A stretch of 64,000 nt of DNA. Origin: Plectrocnemia conspersa. Lineage: Eukaryota; Arthropoda; Insecta; Trichoptera; Polycentropodidae. The notes under the pieces were generated by a model. The model searched no databases and was not told where the DNA came from. It saw only the letters and a list, made by a program, of their open reading frames with translations. The DNA is taken from positions 151,282 through 215,281 of the forward strand of contig VTFK01000447.1 of the NCBI GenBank assembly GCA_009617715.1, in the 5' to 3' direction. A program made the position numbers and the translations under genes. Numbering within the stretch: position 1 is the stretch's first letter; each line of letters starts with the position of its first letter. Positions 39,019 through 50,723 of this stretch are shown here, piece by piece.

Positions 39019-40697
39019 ATGAACAATCAAAGGCAAACATGGTCTGCATTTTTCACGTTTCTTTTTATATTATCTCAATCTTTTGCTAAAAGTAAGTATG
39101 TAACATACGCACTTTTTAAGTTATTTTAATAAAATAATATTGTTTTTTTTTTGTCTTTTAGAACATATATTTTGTGGCTACCAAAGTTTTGATCCTAATA
39201 TTAATTGTAAATTCAAACCCGACCACATTGAACCACTTTCATGTACTCACATCATATTTAATCACGTCGGAGTAAAACATAATGGTTTAATTGATATACC
39301 TGTTTATAATAAAGAAACTTTTAGTAACTTTAACAATATTAAACTTAAAAAACCTGGTTTAAAGACAATACTTCAAGTTGGTGGATGGCATGATAAATCA
39401 GCATTTTATATAGTACAGTATATAAATTAACCATAATATTATAACAAATTAAAACAATAATAATTAATTCATTGTTAAAAATAGATATCACAACAGAAGA
39501 ATAAAATAGAAAAATTTGCTAAAAATATATTTAACACTGCTATTAAATATGGATTTGATGGCGTCAATTTAAATTGGTTCGACTATTATATGAAAAACAA
39601 AAAGTTATCAAATAAAACAATCAATAATTTTTCATTGCTTTTGGAGAAAATGCACATCGAAGCCAGCAAAAATTATATGATTTTAACGTCTACAATAATT
39701 AGTGTAGAAAACAAAGTCGTATCTTATGATATTCCAAAAATTTCCAGGTGACTTTATTAGCATTTTATATTATTTTTATTTTATTTTTTAAATTAACTTT
39801 ATATTTCTTTAAGCTTTGTGGATTTTCTGTTATTATATAATATGCCATCTGATGAATCTCATAGAACTGGTCCTAGATATAAATCAATAAATTTAAAACA
39901 TACTATTTATAACATAATTAGAGCAGGAGCTCCTGCTGAAAAAGTAATTTATTTTATAAAAGATTTTCGAGGGCAAAAATTTACTCTTAAAAATCGTTTT
40001 GTAAATTATTTGGGCGCTCCCTCAGTCAAAGGACGTTTGAGTACATATCATTATAAAAAAGTGAGCACATTTTATTTTATAGTAATAAATCCTTGTGATT
40101 CATTTAAAATGAGATATTTATTTTCAGATATGCCCGAAACGTTTAACCCGTTATACAAAAGTTTGGGATTGGGAAGAATCTATAAATTACGCTTATAGAG
40201 AGAAAGAATGGATTTCGTATGAAAATAAGAAATCTATTGCAATAAAGGTTAAATTCATGATGGTGATGAATCTTGCTGGAGTTATGGTCGAACTTGATGA
40301 AGATGATGATGATAATTCTTGTGGCGAGGGAAATTATCCAATGTGTAATCATGTAATAAAGGTCGTACGAAAACTTGATGATTCAGATGTATTTATTTAT
40401 ACAAATATGGCTGATACAACTAGGATGACACGCCAAAATTCATTACAAATTCCAGTGGAGAATCTTTGTACATCTTATGGATATGGATTTAAGGAAAAAT
40501 GCAATACATTTTATTATTGCCAGCATATTGGAAACGGAACATTTAGAACTCTACAGCATAAATGTCCCAAAGCAAAGGTTATCAATGAGGGTCTTCCAAT
40601 CTGCAAATTTTCAGACGTACTATGGTCGTCACAAACTCGAAATCGTTATTTTAGCGACAGCCCTGAAAGATTATATAACCATTACAGAAGGTTGTAA
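39019..40697 (+). CDS. Secreted GH18 chitinase-like protein, catalytically degenerate, five exons
   Basis: Exons 39019-39091, 39162-39412, 39485-39747, 39814-40060 and 40128-40697 join into one open frame of 467 residues. The four introns (70, 72, 66, 67 bases) are all GT-AG. Residues 1-23 are a signal peptide (hydrophobic AFFTFLFILSQS). A GH18 domain follows: FCGYQSF with the usual Cys pair (about 28-50), LKTILQVGGW (about 95-103), YGFDGVNLNWF (130-140), YDIP..SFVDFLLLYNM (about 187-206), GAPAEKV, and the closing W..W, GVMVELDEDDDDNSCGEG. A C-terminal Cys-patterned segment (392-437) resembles the peritrophin-A chitin-binding module. Active chitinases carry DGxDxDWE; here both later Asp are Asn and the catalytic Glu is Phe. 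The MxYD motif is also changed, to LLYN. Inference: a non-enzymatic chitin- or glycan-binding protein (compare imaginal disc growth factors and chitinase-like lectins). The intact splicing and frame argue against a pseudogene, although a recently inactivated gene cannot be excluded. The start is supported by the signal peptide and an A at -3. Confidence 0.88.
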
Positions 40698-40882
40698 TCA
40701 ATATTCAAAAGAAAATACCACTTTTTGACTCATATTTAACATAAAATAATATACCTTTTAATTTTATAATATAAAATATACTGAGTTAAGGTAATACACT
40801 TTATATTTTTGTTTAAATTTATTTATATTTACTACCAATAATATTATATCTATAAATTTCATAAAAATATATTTTTATACTA

Positions 40883-40888
40883 AATAAA
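40883..40888 (+). terminator. Possible polyadenylation signal of the chitinase-like gene
   Basis: AATAAA lies 186 bases after the stop codon. The downstream sequence is A/T-rich, so other sites could serve equally well. Confidence 0.3.
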
Positions 40889-42278
40889 ATATACAATTTT
40901 TAGCTGATTTTTATAATAAACTATTATCTTTTAGGCCTAATTGTATTGTCAAAAATTTTTATTATTTATTTTATAGCCTTAAAATATAAATAAAATAAAA
41001 ATGGCTTGTTAAAAACAATTAAATTTAATAATACAGTTTAACATCACAATTTAAATTAACTGATATATGTATATGTATCATATGTACAATATATAAACCC
41101 ACATGACTTAGTGTGTTTTTATTTTACATTATTAATTTATAAAGCAGAAATGAATTAATATAAAAATATAATGATAAAACATCATATTTGTTATTACTTA
41201 TACATATAAAAAATGTGTTTGTAATCGAAAGTATAACTGAAGTTGTCGTAATCTAATATTATCTTATATTAAAGCTTATTAAAAGTCCACTGTTTTGCAG
41301 GTTTTAAGTTTTTCATATGGAACAAATGTCCGGCCATCTGAAGGTCACTTGCGTCTATATCTTGTGCCTCAATTCTGTTTTTATATTTGTCAATATTTTT
41401 TTTAGTAAACTTACTGATAATACAATAAAATAAAACATTAAATTTTTAATAAATCAACATTTATTATTTTAATCTTGAATACGTGTTTATATAAAAGTCG
41501 ATGTCACATAACGATAAAATATTTTTTAGCAGCATCATTTTAATACAAAAAAAAATTTTTTTCATGCAAATTGATTAATAATAATTTGAATGTACAACTC
41601 AATATATTTATCTTATAAACACAACAATATAAAAACAGATTTTGGTAATTCTTTAGATTTTTACTTATCCGATCTATGTACATTTTCTTGTTGAATTGCT
41701 AGTAGAGGTATTTTTACAGTGTAAAAATCTGTTGATATTTTCGAACCTGACACGTCACTTGAGAGTTATACCAATATGCATTAGTTTCTCGTTGCATCCG
41801 TCAATATAGTACTCTGCAAAAACCCGATAAGAGCAATCTTGCAAAATATACATACATTTATTCCGTAGAAACTTTAAAATCCTACTTTCCTTTAACATAA
41901 GATATGTTTGAAATTCGTTATATTTATTTTGCATAAAGTCTTACACTTATTTATTTTTTTGACTGTGTTGTAGTAACCTTTTAATTTATTTAAAATTGTT
42001 ATAAATTTAATATGTTTTATAGCGATATATTGCCTAAAAAAATCAATGTTTTGATATTTTTTTTGATTTTGTCAATAGATGTTTTCACCTTAATTTTGTT
42101 ACAATATAAAACAAAGACTTTTATTACTAATTATAAAGAATTTTTGTATATTGCATTATTGTTGTATTTTTTAGGTTGGTTTTAAAGTTGAAAGCGTTAC
42201 ACATTTATTAGCTAGTTTAAAAAAGTAAATGCCGATTCTTTGACCTTTACAATTATACTTACAATTTGGATTTATCAA
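40889..42278. other. AT-rich noncoding DNA
   Basis: Nothing recognised between the chitinase-like gene and the microsatellite. Confidence 0.6.
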
Positions 42279-42362
42279 CTACAATACAATACAATACAAA
42301 ACAATATCAACTATAATACAATATAAACTACAATATTTACAATACAATACAATATAATACAA
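42279..42362. repeat. (ACAAT)n imperfect microsatellite
   Basis: A pentanucleotide tract, ACAAT repeated with interruptions in two runs, ends about 70 bases before the plus-strand LTR. Confidence 0.85.
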
Positions 42363-42432
42363 CTATATTTATCAACTGACTACGCACGTACAAGAGGGTC
42401 ACTGTTTCAAACTCTAAACTCGCGTTAATGAC

Positions 42433-43015
42433 TGTGACCAAAAATTATCATTTAATAACAATTGCGATAAATAATTTAATAGATTTGCGAGAACACGAGT
42501 TCACATTAACTATTCTTCGTCGTTAAGAAAATCCATTTAAGTCGAAATGGTCACAAATATCATAAAACACTACATCCGTGACCGTTTTCGAAAAATTCAA
42601 TACAACTTTGAACGAGCGAACGTCGCTTTCTAAAGGCGTAGACGTATTTCGCCGTTCTACAAAGCCATTGCAGTGATTGGCTGTAAGATTGCTGCACATA
42701 TGCGCTTGGCAAACAAGCCTTAAGGTATATAAGCCCAGACTCCGATGAAGAGAGGCAGACGGTCAGAGAGGAAGACAGCCAGAGAGACAGACAGTCGGAG
42801 AGTGAGAGTCACCAGCAGCCACTCGAAGAAACCAGCAGACGCGCCCTCTCTGACAGACAAGAACTACCTCTTGACGTTCGCTGCAGGCAACCACAAAAAC
42901 CCTGATGATCATTAACGGGCATCAGCACTTGGAGGAAACGTGTCGCCGATAATCATCCGTCGCACTCATGTAAATATATCGACAAATAGTCTTACTAGAT
43001 TTATATTGAGTCTCA
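42433..43015 (+). mobile_element. LTR of an LTR retrotransposon (plus orientation)
   Basis: Begins TGTGACC and ends TCTCA, giving TG..CA boundaries over 583 bases. It carries a core-promoter-like TATATAAG at 42726 and a purine-rich leader with recurring GACAG/AGAGAG units. It is followed by TTGGCAGCGAGGTC, which has the position and TGG start expected of a tRNA primer binding site. GC content is far above the surroundings. A diverged copy in inverse orientation lies at 37052-38506. No second LTR or intact internal gene is found downstream, so this is probably a solo LTR with about 100 bases of internal DNA. The superfamily (Gypsy or Bel/Pao) is not settled. Confidence 0.65.
42726..42733 (+). 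promoter_or_regulatory. TATA box in the LTR
   Basis: TATATAAG, followed about 30 bases on by a purine-rich leader, is placed as expected for the U3/R boundary of an LTR. Confidence 0.55.
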
Positions 43016-43559
43016 TTGGCAGCGAGGTCAATCACCCCTAAAATAGATTTTAAAAAGCTGGATGACTCGAGCGTTTACGCTATGGCCGCGACGGGCAAGA
43101 ATAAAAGAGCCAATCGAGATTATTAGGGCTCTAGTCTCCTTAACAAAAAGGAATATTTTGCTTTACTGTAGTTCCAGGCAATAACTCGATAAAATGACAT
43201 GCGTACGTTCTAACAAAGCCAAGCATTTTTGCCGTCTTATCGTTTGTGCATAACTTGTGCATATTAAATATCCACTACTTGAACATTTACTGTTAAGTCT
43301 ATGACTGAAGTACTTCTAATTCAAACGCTTATGATTAAACTATAAGGTACTTCCGGGAAAAAAATATAGAAAATTTATAAATGTGACATTTATTAACACT
43401 GAAAAAAAAACAGTTGTCAATCGAGTTGATTAAAAAAGAATAAGTTTTCACACAAAACAATATGCTAACCACACACTTAGGTTTTTATACCAAGGTCCAT
43501 ACCAATTATACATATCATATGTACAGTTGTATGTAATAAGACCTGGTATTATTAATAGG
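43016..43559. other. Short internal remnant of the LTR element, then AT-rich DNA
   Basis: The first ~125 bases stay GC-rich and begin with the primer-binding-like segment. A short frame with ATGGCCGCGACGGGCAAG near 43081 closes quickly. No gag or pol motif follows, and beyond about 43140 the DNA is ordinary. Confidence 0.4.
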
Positions 43560-43930
43560 CTTCGCAAACCACGATGACGTCTAACGTCACGTTTGATTGA
43601 CGGCAACGGGGTGAGTCAACATTTAAACAATTCATTTCCGAGGGTTGAAATTATAGGAGCGTAAGGAGGTCGAACCCCTCGCGGATATTTGTATAATGTA
43701 CATAAAAGGGAAGAATATCCTCAAAAAAATATTCTTTTTTCGAGATCAATTCACAATATTTACATAAGCCGACGCTGGACCAGAGTTTTACGCTAAAGGC
43801 CTTTTCCTGGCCTTATATGTGAAAGGGACGTTTGAAAAGTTTGCGACACTCCCTATGCTAATGGTGTCCAACGTAGTGTGTTTAGGTCCAAGCTATTGGT
43901 GTGCCTTTATGATATAAGTTAATTACCTCT
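43560..43930. other. GC-richer noncoding island (candidate conserved element)
   Basis: Contains the palindrome-like GATGACGTCTAACGTCACG, in which TGACGT and ACGTCA face each other. TGACGTCA-type words are bound by CREB/ATF factors. No frame is present. Confidence 0.4.
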
Positions 43931-44739
43931 CGTTTTTTAGATTTACTTTGTGGAAATGATTTGGTTTTAAGCGTTATTCTAATATACATAAACCATATTA
44001 AGTACGATTTTGAACGTATTTAAATAGCGATTACTAAGCTAAATAAAATAAAAAAGTAAGATATAATTAAAAGAAATAAAACTACTAAAATCTTAGACTT
44101 TTTTAATATGTCACTCTTCCACCGCTGTTTTGCCTCTTCTAACATACCGCTAATCAACATTTATCATAGATGCATTGATAAGTATTTATTGGTTACAAAA
44201 AATTCTGGCAACGCGTATTTTAATCATTAGATTTGTATATTTTGCTTATTAAAATATTAAATATTTCATTGTATCTCATTGTTGCTTTTGTAAATTAAAT
44301 CTCATTGGGAAACATACATACATATATGAATTAGATTTTTCTTATTGCTGTAGAAAAACGATTATAAAATAAAATTTAGTAAAGATGATTGTTAAGCTAT
44401 ATTATATTTTGTGATGTACTTACAAAACTCTAAAAAATTAAACTAAAAATTATAATGTGTTTAATTAAGTTTAAAACAGCATTATCTTCATCTCATTTAA
44501 GGTGAGCTGGTAGTACTTTTGTTAGAATCCATAATACTGCTTAAATGAATTAAATATATTTGTTAGTTTTAACGTCTTTACACGGTTAAGTTATAACATT
44601 ATCTATTAGCATATTATATTTTATTACAACGTTTAGTTAAGTAGATTACTAGCTAGTTTGTTGTGGTGAGTTTTTAATCTGTTCAGATATTGTATATTTG
44701 TTTTTTTATTTATTTATTTTACACTGACACAGTTGAAGT
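43931..44739. other. AT-rich noncoding DNA
   Basis: Nothing recognised. Confidence 0.6.
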
Positions 44740-45265
44740 CACTTAATACATAATTGCTAGGCATCATCAACTTAAAGAAAAAATTCTGGAATCTCTCAAA
44801 AATGTTAATATTAGATAATGAGATCACAATAAATCTGACTTCCATAAGACCACACAGGTTTTTAATAATGTTATATATTATCATTTATTTTTACAATGAA
44901 TAGCCTTAATTTGGTGAAACAGAACATCTTGCGTCACAGATGCTTTCCAGAGCAGACTGAAATAAATTCCAATATATGTAGCAGAGTTTCCTTGTTATAT
45001 TCATTTCTTGTTAAGGGGTACAAGAGGACAAGGTTATTTGCTTAATGTAAATGTAACATGTTTGTATTAGTTTGGTTTTATTAACTCTGAATCCCCATTA
45101 AGAGATTACAGCTTGTACTTTTAAGAGATGATCTTGCAGTCTCTTTGATGCTGCATTATTGTCAGTATCAGAAGCTATTATTGCAGTGTCGTCGGCGAAA
45201 TTACAAATTCTTGTCAGGTTCGTTTAAGGAAGATTTATCGTGTATAACAAATACAGCATTGGTTA
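44740..45265 (-). pseudogene. Jockey-like reverse transcriptase remnant
   Basis: On the minus strand, ICNFADDTAIIASDTDNNAA (about 45208-45150) holds the RT active site FADD. It is followed by SKRLQDHLLKVQAVIS and a WGFRVNKTK block, then YIGIYFSLLWKAS (about 44990) and a C-terminal INIFERFQNFFFKLM piece (about 44830-44770). This is the order found in jockey-clade ORF2 after the palm. Several frame changes and stops show decay. Confidence 0.7.
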
Positions 45266-45762
45266 GAAAAAATTGTATTTAGGCATTTTCAACAATAAGG
45301 TATGAAACTTACATAATGCATAAAAATGATACTTCAGAATACGAACACCACATCTGTGACTATCCTAGAATTTGTCGCCATCGATTCTAAATAATAATTC
45401 GTTAAGGTGTGACAATTATATAAACCAATCTAGGAAAATACATAAGGATATTCGAAACGATTTTTTTTAACATAATCAAGTACCACTAATTATTTTTTTA
45501 TTATTTAATTTTATATGAAAAAAAATATAATAACGATATCTGTTAGAAGAATATACTATCAAACATATAATTAATCGCTTTTGGTGCCCTAAAATATTCA
45601 AAGATGTCAGTAAGAGTCTGTTGAAGTCCCCGATAAGCATGTGATATTATAACTTAACCACGTGACCACGATGCAGCGCTCGTCATGCGTGTTGACCATA
45701 GGACGCCTACGCGCATACTGATATTAAAGCAAATTACTCGTTCTATCTCAGTTTACAAAAAA
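45266..45762. other. Noncoding DNA of intermediate composition
   Basis: No gene recognised. GC rises from about 45650 into the repeat-bearing block that follows. Confidence 0.45.
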
Positions 45763-45835
45763 CCATATTAATATCTCGTTCACTCTCGTCACTTAGCACG
45801 CGAGAGAGCGTATCTCACCGCTTGCGCTCGAAAGA
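45763..45835. repeat. Dispersed repeat, copy 1
   Basis: The stretch with TCGTTCACTCTCGTCACTTA and then GTATCTCACCGC is repeated, with small indels, at 57704-57780. Shared words keep the same order and orientation, so this is one repeat family, probably the end of a mobile element. The type is not known. Confidence 0.6.
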
Positions 45836-45849
45836 GCAGCTCCGACTTC

Positions 45850-46056
45850 GGTCCATTTGCCGACAATGTTCGGAAGCGCTTAAAGCTGGCCAAATCGACT
45901 GAATTACCCCAGTTTACCTCCCGTTCTCGGTAACCTCGGACAACTTCCGAGAGATTTTAGAGCGGGCAGAACCAAACTCGACCGAAGTAACCCACTATAT
46001 TCTCCGTCTTTGGCCAACCTTGGCCAACTTCCAGAGAGTGTAGTGCAGGCATAACA
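45850..46056. repeat. Diverged tandem repeat, unit about 80 bp
   Basis: Two units start TCGACTGAATTACCCC (45895) and TCGACCGAAGTAACCC (45978), each running through an ACAACTTCC or CCAACTTCC core to GCGGGCAGAAC or TGCAGGCATAAC. A third, partial and more diverged unit precedes them from about 45850. The array is GC-rich and directly follows dispersed repeat copy 1, so both may belong to one element, such as an LTR or MITE. Confidence 0.65.
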
Positions 46057-46299
46057 ATAACTATTTGTTAAGTGAAAAAGTGTATTGTTTTGACGTGTAT
46101 TGTGTTACGATGGGTTGATGTTGCCGTCGTTGTGTTACGATGCTCACATTACTATTAAATAATTAAATTTACTGTTTAAAAATCAAACACAAGTTTCAAT
46201 TGAATATAAGTTATTATTTACTTTTTAGTTCAAAATAATAAAAATTAAGCAAAATTATATTATTAATTATTGGCGGATTTTTCATTCATTTGGAATTAA

Positions 46300-46368
46300 T
46301 TCTGTTGCGGATACCAAGCCCAGGACTCTTTTTTATCAGTCCATCAGCTTACGGACTATGCTATTAAA
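46300..46368 (-). repeat. tRNA-derived SINE head, diverged
   Basis: On the minus strand, box A TAGCATAGTCCG (46363-46352) is near identical to the copies at 17 and 29.7 kb. The box-B position holds GGGCTTGGTATCC, a degenerate form. The order and spacing fit the same family. Confidence 0.55.
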
Positions 46369-46789
46369 ATTATATGTATGTTCAAATACACCAAATTTTA
46401 ATTAAGATGAATAAATATAAATTTAATCCGTACCATTTCCTAGCTATGTTTAATCATAAATCATAACTAATTGAAAACAATACGCAATTATTATTCTAAT
46501 TTTAATTGTGCTATGTATGCACATAATTCACGGTTTAATTTAATTCGCGCAAGTAAATAAATTACCATTAAGCTGTAGGCTATAAATCTCATTGTGCATT
46601 TAAATATATAAAGTACATATACTACACAGATAATAAAAATCTTACCAAAAATAATGCATTATATATTCATTCGTGGCAAAATAAAACTTTTCGACGTCAT
46701 TGTGTAGTACAGGATGTCGTAAAACTTTGCAAATATTTGCCACAGCTATATTTTCAACTTCCATCAGGACTCCCAGTGCACAAATAAAA
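46369..46789. other. AT-rich noncoding DNA
   Basis: Nothing recognised. Confidence 0.6.
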
Positions 46790-47160
46790 GTCAACTAACG
46801 ACTCATATATATGAAAGGAACTAACAAAAGGTTAAACCTCGACACGCTAACCTTGTTTCGCCGCGTGTATCCTTGCGAAATTAACCTCAAAAGCAAATTT
46901 GACTCTTTGCGTGTATATGTGTGAAAGAGAAACGTTCAACGATCGCATCTAGTAACCAAACACGATAAATTTGAAAAGTTTCCAACTAGCAGATATAAAA
47001 TATCTATGTTGTTTTTGTGTACGCAAAACGTTCTAAAAATTATTTCGGCCCAGGGCGTGAGCTCCCTGCCATTAAAGTAGATTAATGATTTTTATTATGG
47101 GACTCGGTGTGTACTCTTTCTGCGATTTATATTGATCCTTTGTTAGAAAGGTATCTGTGG
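46790..47160. other. GC-richer noncoding island (candidate conserved element)
   Basis: Raised GC with words such as CTTGTTTCGCCGCGTG and no frame. A regulatory role is inferred from composition only. Confidence 0.35.
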
Positions 47161-48439
47161 AATACAGTAATTTTTATTTTTTTTCAGAACGTACGAAAAG
47201 TTGTTTTTGCTGTAATTGTTACATATAAATATTAAAATAAAATATTTTTATAAAAAATTTTAAAAGTGAAGGATGCTTAGAATTTTTCTAACAACGTGCA
47301 CTTTCAGTAGTAAAAATTGAGAATAATAGAAACGTTTTTAATATTCGTTCTTTTAAATAATGCATATAAATGTTTTTAAATAATGAGTATTAAATACGGA
47401 GTGTACATGTTACAGAAATGTTATATTATCACTAGTACAAATATAATGTCACTCAATGTTTCAGTGAAATCACATCCACATACATTTTCACCTAAAGACA
47501 GATATTTTTACTAGTTAAAATAAATTAAATTTATAGGTGCTAGTTAAATTATGTGTGCTTTAAAAGTTCCAGGAAAAGTTGACTAAGACATTAAAAAAAC
47601 GCTCTTATGTTGCACTCAACCCAGACCTTTAATAACTAATCAAACATAACTATATTTTAAAAACTTTATTCATAGTAAGTTAAATTTTATTAATTTGTTT
47701 TGGTTAGGTTTAGGTTTCAACAACAAATGGACACTTTTCAATCGTTTTGGTGAATGTGTATTTTTCAGTGAAGATATATTTTCACTAGTATTGATATAAT
47801 TTTACCAACTAGGCCAGTTAATACGTAGCAAACAGCTAATTTATAATTGCACTATACAATATCAGTGAACCTGTATTTATTTATTTAGGAACACAAGAAA
47901 GTTTTGTAGCCCTACAACTATTTTTCAAAACTAAATTCGTTGGTAACGTACAAGATTTTACAAGAGCGTTTACAACTGTAGTTAAAGACAACCACTTATG
48001 CCGCTTTTCAAACACGTTTTACGCCTGTTAAATAACAGTATAGAGCAAAATTTAATTTCACTAGCACCTGTCAGATAAATTATATCTTTATTAATAAAAA
48101 TATTTAACGATAAAATTCAAATCCAATATGAATAAACTTAACTCAATGTAACATATGCATTTTTTTCATTTTTATATTATACATTTTTATGGTCAAATTC
48201 TGAAAATTGTGAAAGTGTTTGAGAATTAGAAATAGTGTAAGACTTAACATTTAAACGATAGAAACCTTAAAAACATAAACTTTATTACAATACAAAAGGT
48301 AACAACAAATTGATTCTGATAACCAATCATAGCATTTTTATAGCCAACTTTTAGTACTGATTTTATGGAGGAAAAAATAGTTGATAATTATTTTAAAATA
48401 AGTAACGTAATAGAAAAAAATATTATTGCCAAGACAACA
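47161..48439. other. AT-rich noncoding DNA
   Basis: Nothing recognised. Confidence 0.6.
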
Positions 48440-49120
48440 GAAAATGATCCTACAAGTAGCAAAGTGATGAGAAAATTTCCAGTAAAAGCCATCAGATTAA
48501 TAGCCATCATATTCAACTCAGTAATGAGATAAAACTACTGATGGGTATAATAAAATCACCTTACATTGGGAAGAATGCAACAATAAGTTGTTTGAAACAT
48601 ACAATATAGCCTTATTAAGAGCAAGAAGTATTAGTTATGAAAAAAATATAAAAAAAAACCAATAAGAATAATCATAGGTTGCCACACAAAAAATATTTTT
48701 AAAATAAAAAATATTGCTCATCCGTATTCTTAGATATAATCCATGCTTTTGATAAAGTATGGCACCCTAGCTTACTGTACCTAATAAAGATGTTTTTACA
48801 TATCTTTTTAATTATTTATTTCTACTTAAAAGGCAGACACTTCCTAATTTATATCGTAGAATTAAACACTAAGCTGTACCAAATAAATTTAGGTGTGTCT
48901 TAGGACAGCATTCTTGAACCGATGCTATACTTGTTAAACACGATGGTTTTTTCCCAGACGAACTCAGCAAGAATTGCTACATTTTTCGACGATACTACAA
49001 AAATGTCGTCTGATACTGGTTAAAAAATAGCATCGAAGAGATGCAAAATCTCTTAAAACTCTCAATGGCGTATCAAAGATTATAAAAAAACTAAGTCAAA
49101 CCATGTTACAATTACGCAAT
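48440..49120 (+). pseudogene. Jockey-like reverse transcriptase remnant
   Basis: Segments in order: FPVKAIRLIAIIFNSVMR (about 48477-48530), typical of the fingers; SVFLDIIHAFDKVWHPSLLY (about 48722-48780), the first catalytic Asp block; a LYQINLGVS piece near 48880; EPMLYLLNTM (about 48918-48946); and the active-site region ARIATFFDDTTKMSSDTG (about 48968-49020), with FFDD where FADD or YADD is expected. Stops and shifts interrupt it. The order matches jockey-clade ORF2. It is non-functional. Confidence 0.72.
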
Positions 49121-50693
49121 TGCTTATTATTATCGATAAAAATGATATTTTTACCTTTGTTTTATTATTTTAGCTATTCTTACTAAGCAATAAATTATTA
49201 TAGCTATAGTCAGATATTCACGTTTATATGTCTTTATTGACACTTTTTGTAGCAAATGTATAGGTAATGATGATACAGAAAATGTATGCATGATACACGT
49301 ATTATGTCAAATTAACCGAAAAGCGAATGGGTTAGCAAAGCTACATTATTTTATTAGCGAACATTATAAACGCATTTAAGAAGGTTATTTGCTGTTTTCG
49401 TGTACTTAAATAATAAAATATATAATTTATATGGAGAATACTAAAATAGCAACATACAAAAATATGTTCTTTTATAAATATAATGATATAGAATCACACA
49501 TTGGTGTTTTTTTGGTTAGATATTGTATATTCACATTTTTTTATTAAATTAAAATTAAAAGTCTTTGAACACTTTTAAAAAAATGTTTAAATATATTTTG
49601 CATCATATATAACTAAAGATTTTGAGGATGAAAAATTATAGTATTCTGCAGTAAAATCAAGAAAGATCAATCCCTTATCCCTTTTTTTAAACTTAATATT
49701 TTTTTTTGATATTGCAAAATCAATGATGTTATAAGTTTATTATCTCTCTAAATAAAAGGTTAACAGAAAGTTTTACGTCTGAACAGAATGAGGAATATTT
49801 ATTTAAAATATTTAAACGATATTTTATTGACGATAATTACAGATGTAAGTTTTGTTACCTTTGACAATCATTGATTTGATTACGTCCACTGTTACGCCAA
49901 TAGTCTTCGTCATTTTTTGTCGTTGTAAAATTGAATTTAGGTGGCATGTATATTTGTTTTTCTTTTAATATTTTATTAGTCTTTATTTTCGACTAGCTTA
50001 ACGAGTTATTATATAGTGTTTTATTTCATCAAACCAAGAATTTAAAAATATTAAGATAATTGAACTTTATCAGGAACATTGATACACTAAATAGTATTTC
50101 TTTGAAAAGTAAAAAAAATAATAAAAAAAAATTTTATATTAAATTATGCTAATAAATATAATAAACATGTTTAGGTTCTTTAATGCATATGTTAAGCATA
50201 AGAATGAGATATTTACAACCATCGTCAAAGAAGTCTCGTGCCTGCTTTTTTACAGCACCCAACACGCGCAGGATTTCTAGTAGTCTAATATTTTGGTAAC
50301 CGTTTTATAAGAAAATAGTTTTGGATACTTTTTTTATTGCTCTAGACATTTATATACTGTTAGATTTTTTATTATTTTGTTATATTTTTTTTTGATAAAT
50401 GATTTGGAATGCATTTTATTAACTTTTTTAACATCAACGTCAGTGTTTTTCTTACTTTAAATTCATGATCGAGTACGTGCCGTCATTGCCTTAAACAAAG
50501 AATGAGTTTCGACAGCAGTTCATCTATTTGAGCAGAATAAATGGATTACTAAATAAAACTAGCACTAATAAGGAATTAATTTTATGTCGAAGTAGTCCTC
50601 AGTCACATAAACTACGTTTAAGTGCCTGAGGACTGCAAAACTCTGATTTGTAATGTTTAACAACTTGGTAATAAAAATCTCGCTTCCTTTTTT

Positions 50694-50723
50694 GTATATA
50701 TGTATGTATATATGTATGTACAT
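50694..50723. repeat. (TATG)/(TA) mixed microsatellite
   Basis: Alternating TATATATG and TATG units over about 30 bases. Confidence 0.8.

Noticed and set aside
38848..39049. Two overlapping minus frames upstream of the chitinase-like gene
   Set aside because: They overlap the first exon and signal peptide of the plus-strand gene and have no domain.
40143..40352. Minus frame with His/Ile runs
   Set aside because: Shadow of exon 5 of the chitinase-like gene.
49620..49690. Minus-strand GLIFLDFTAEYYNF, like an RT LDFxxAFD block
   Set aside because: Too short, and the neighbouring RT blocks are not found on either side.
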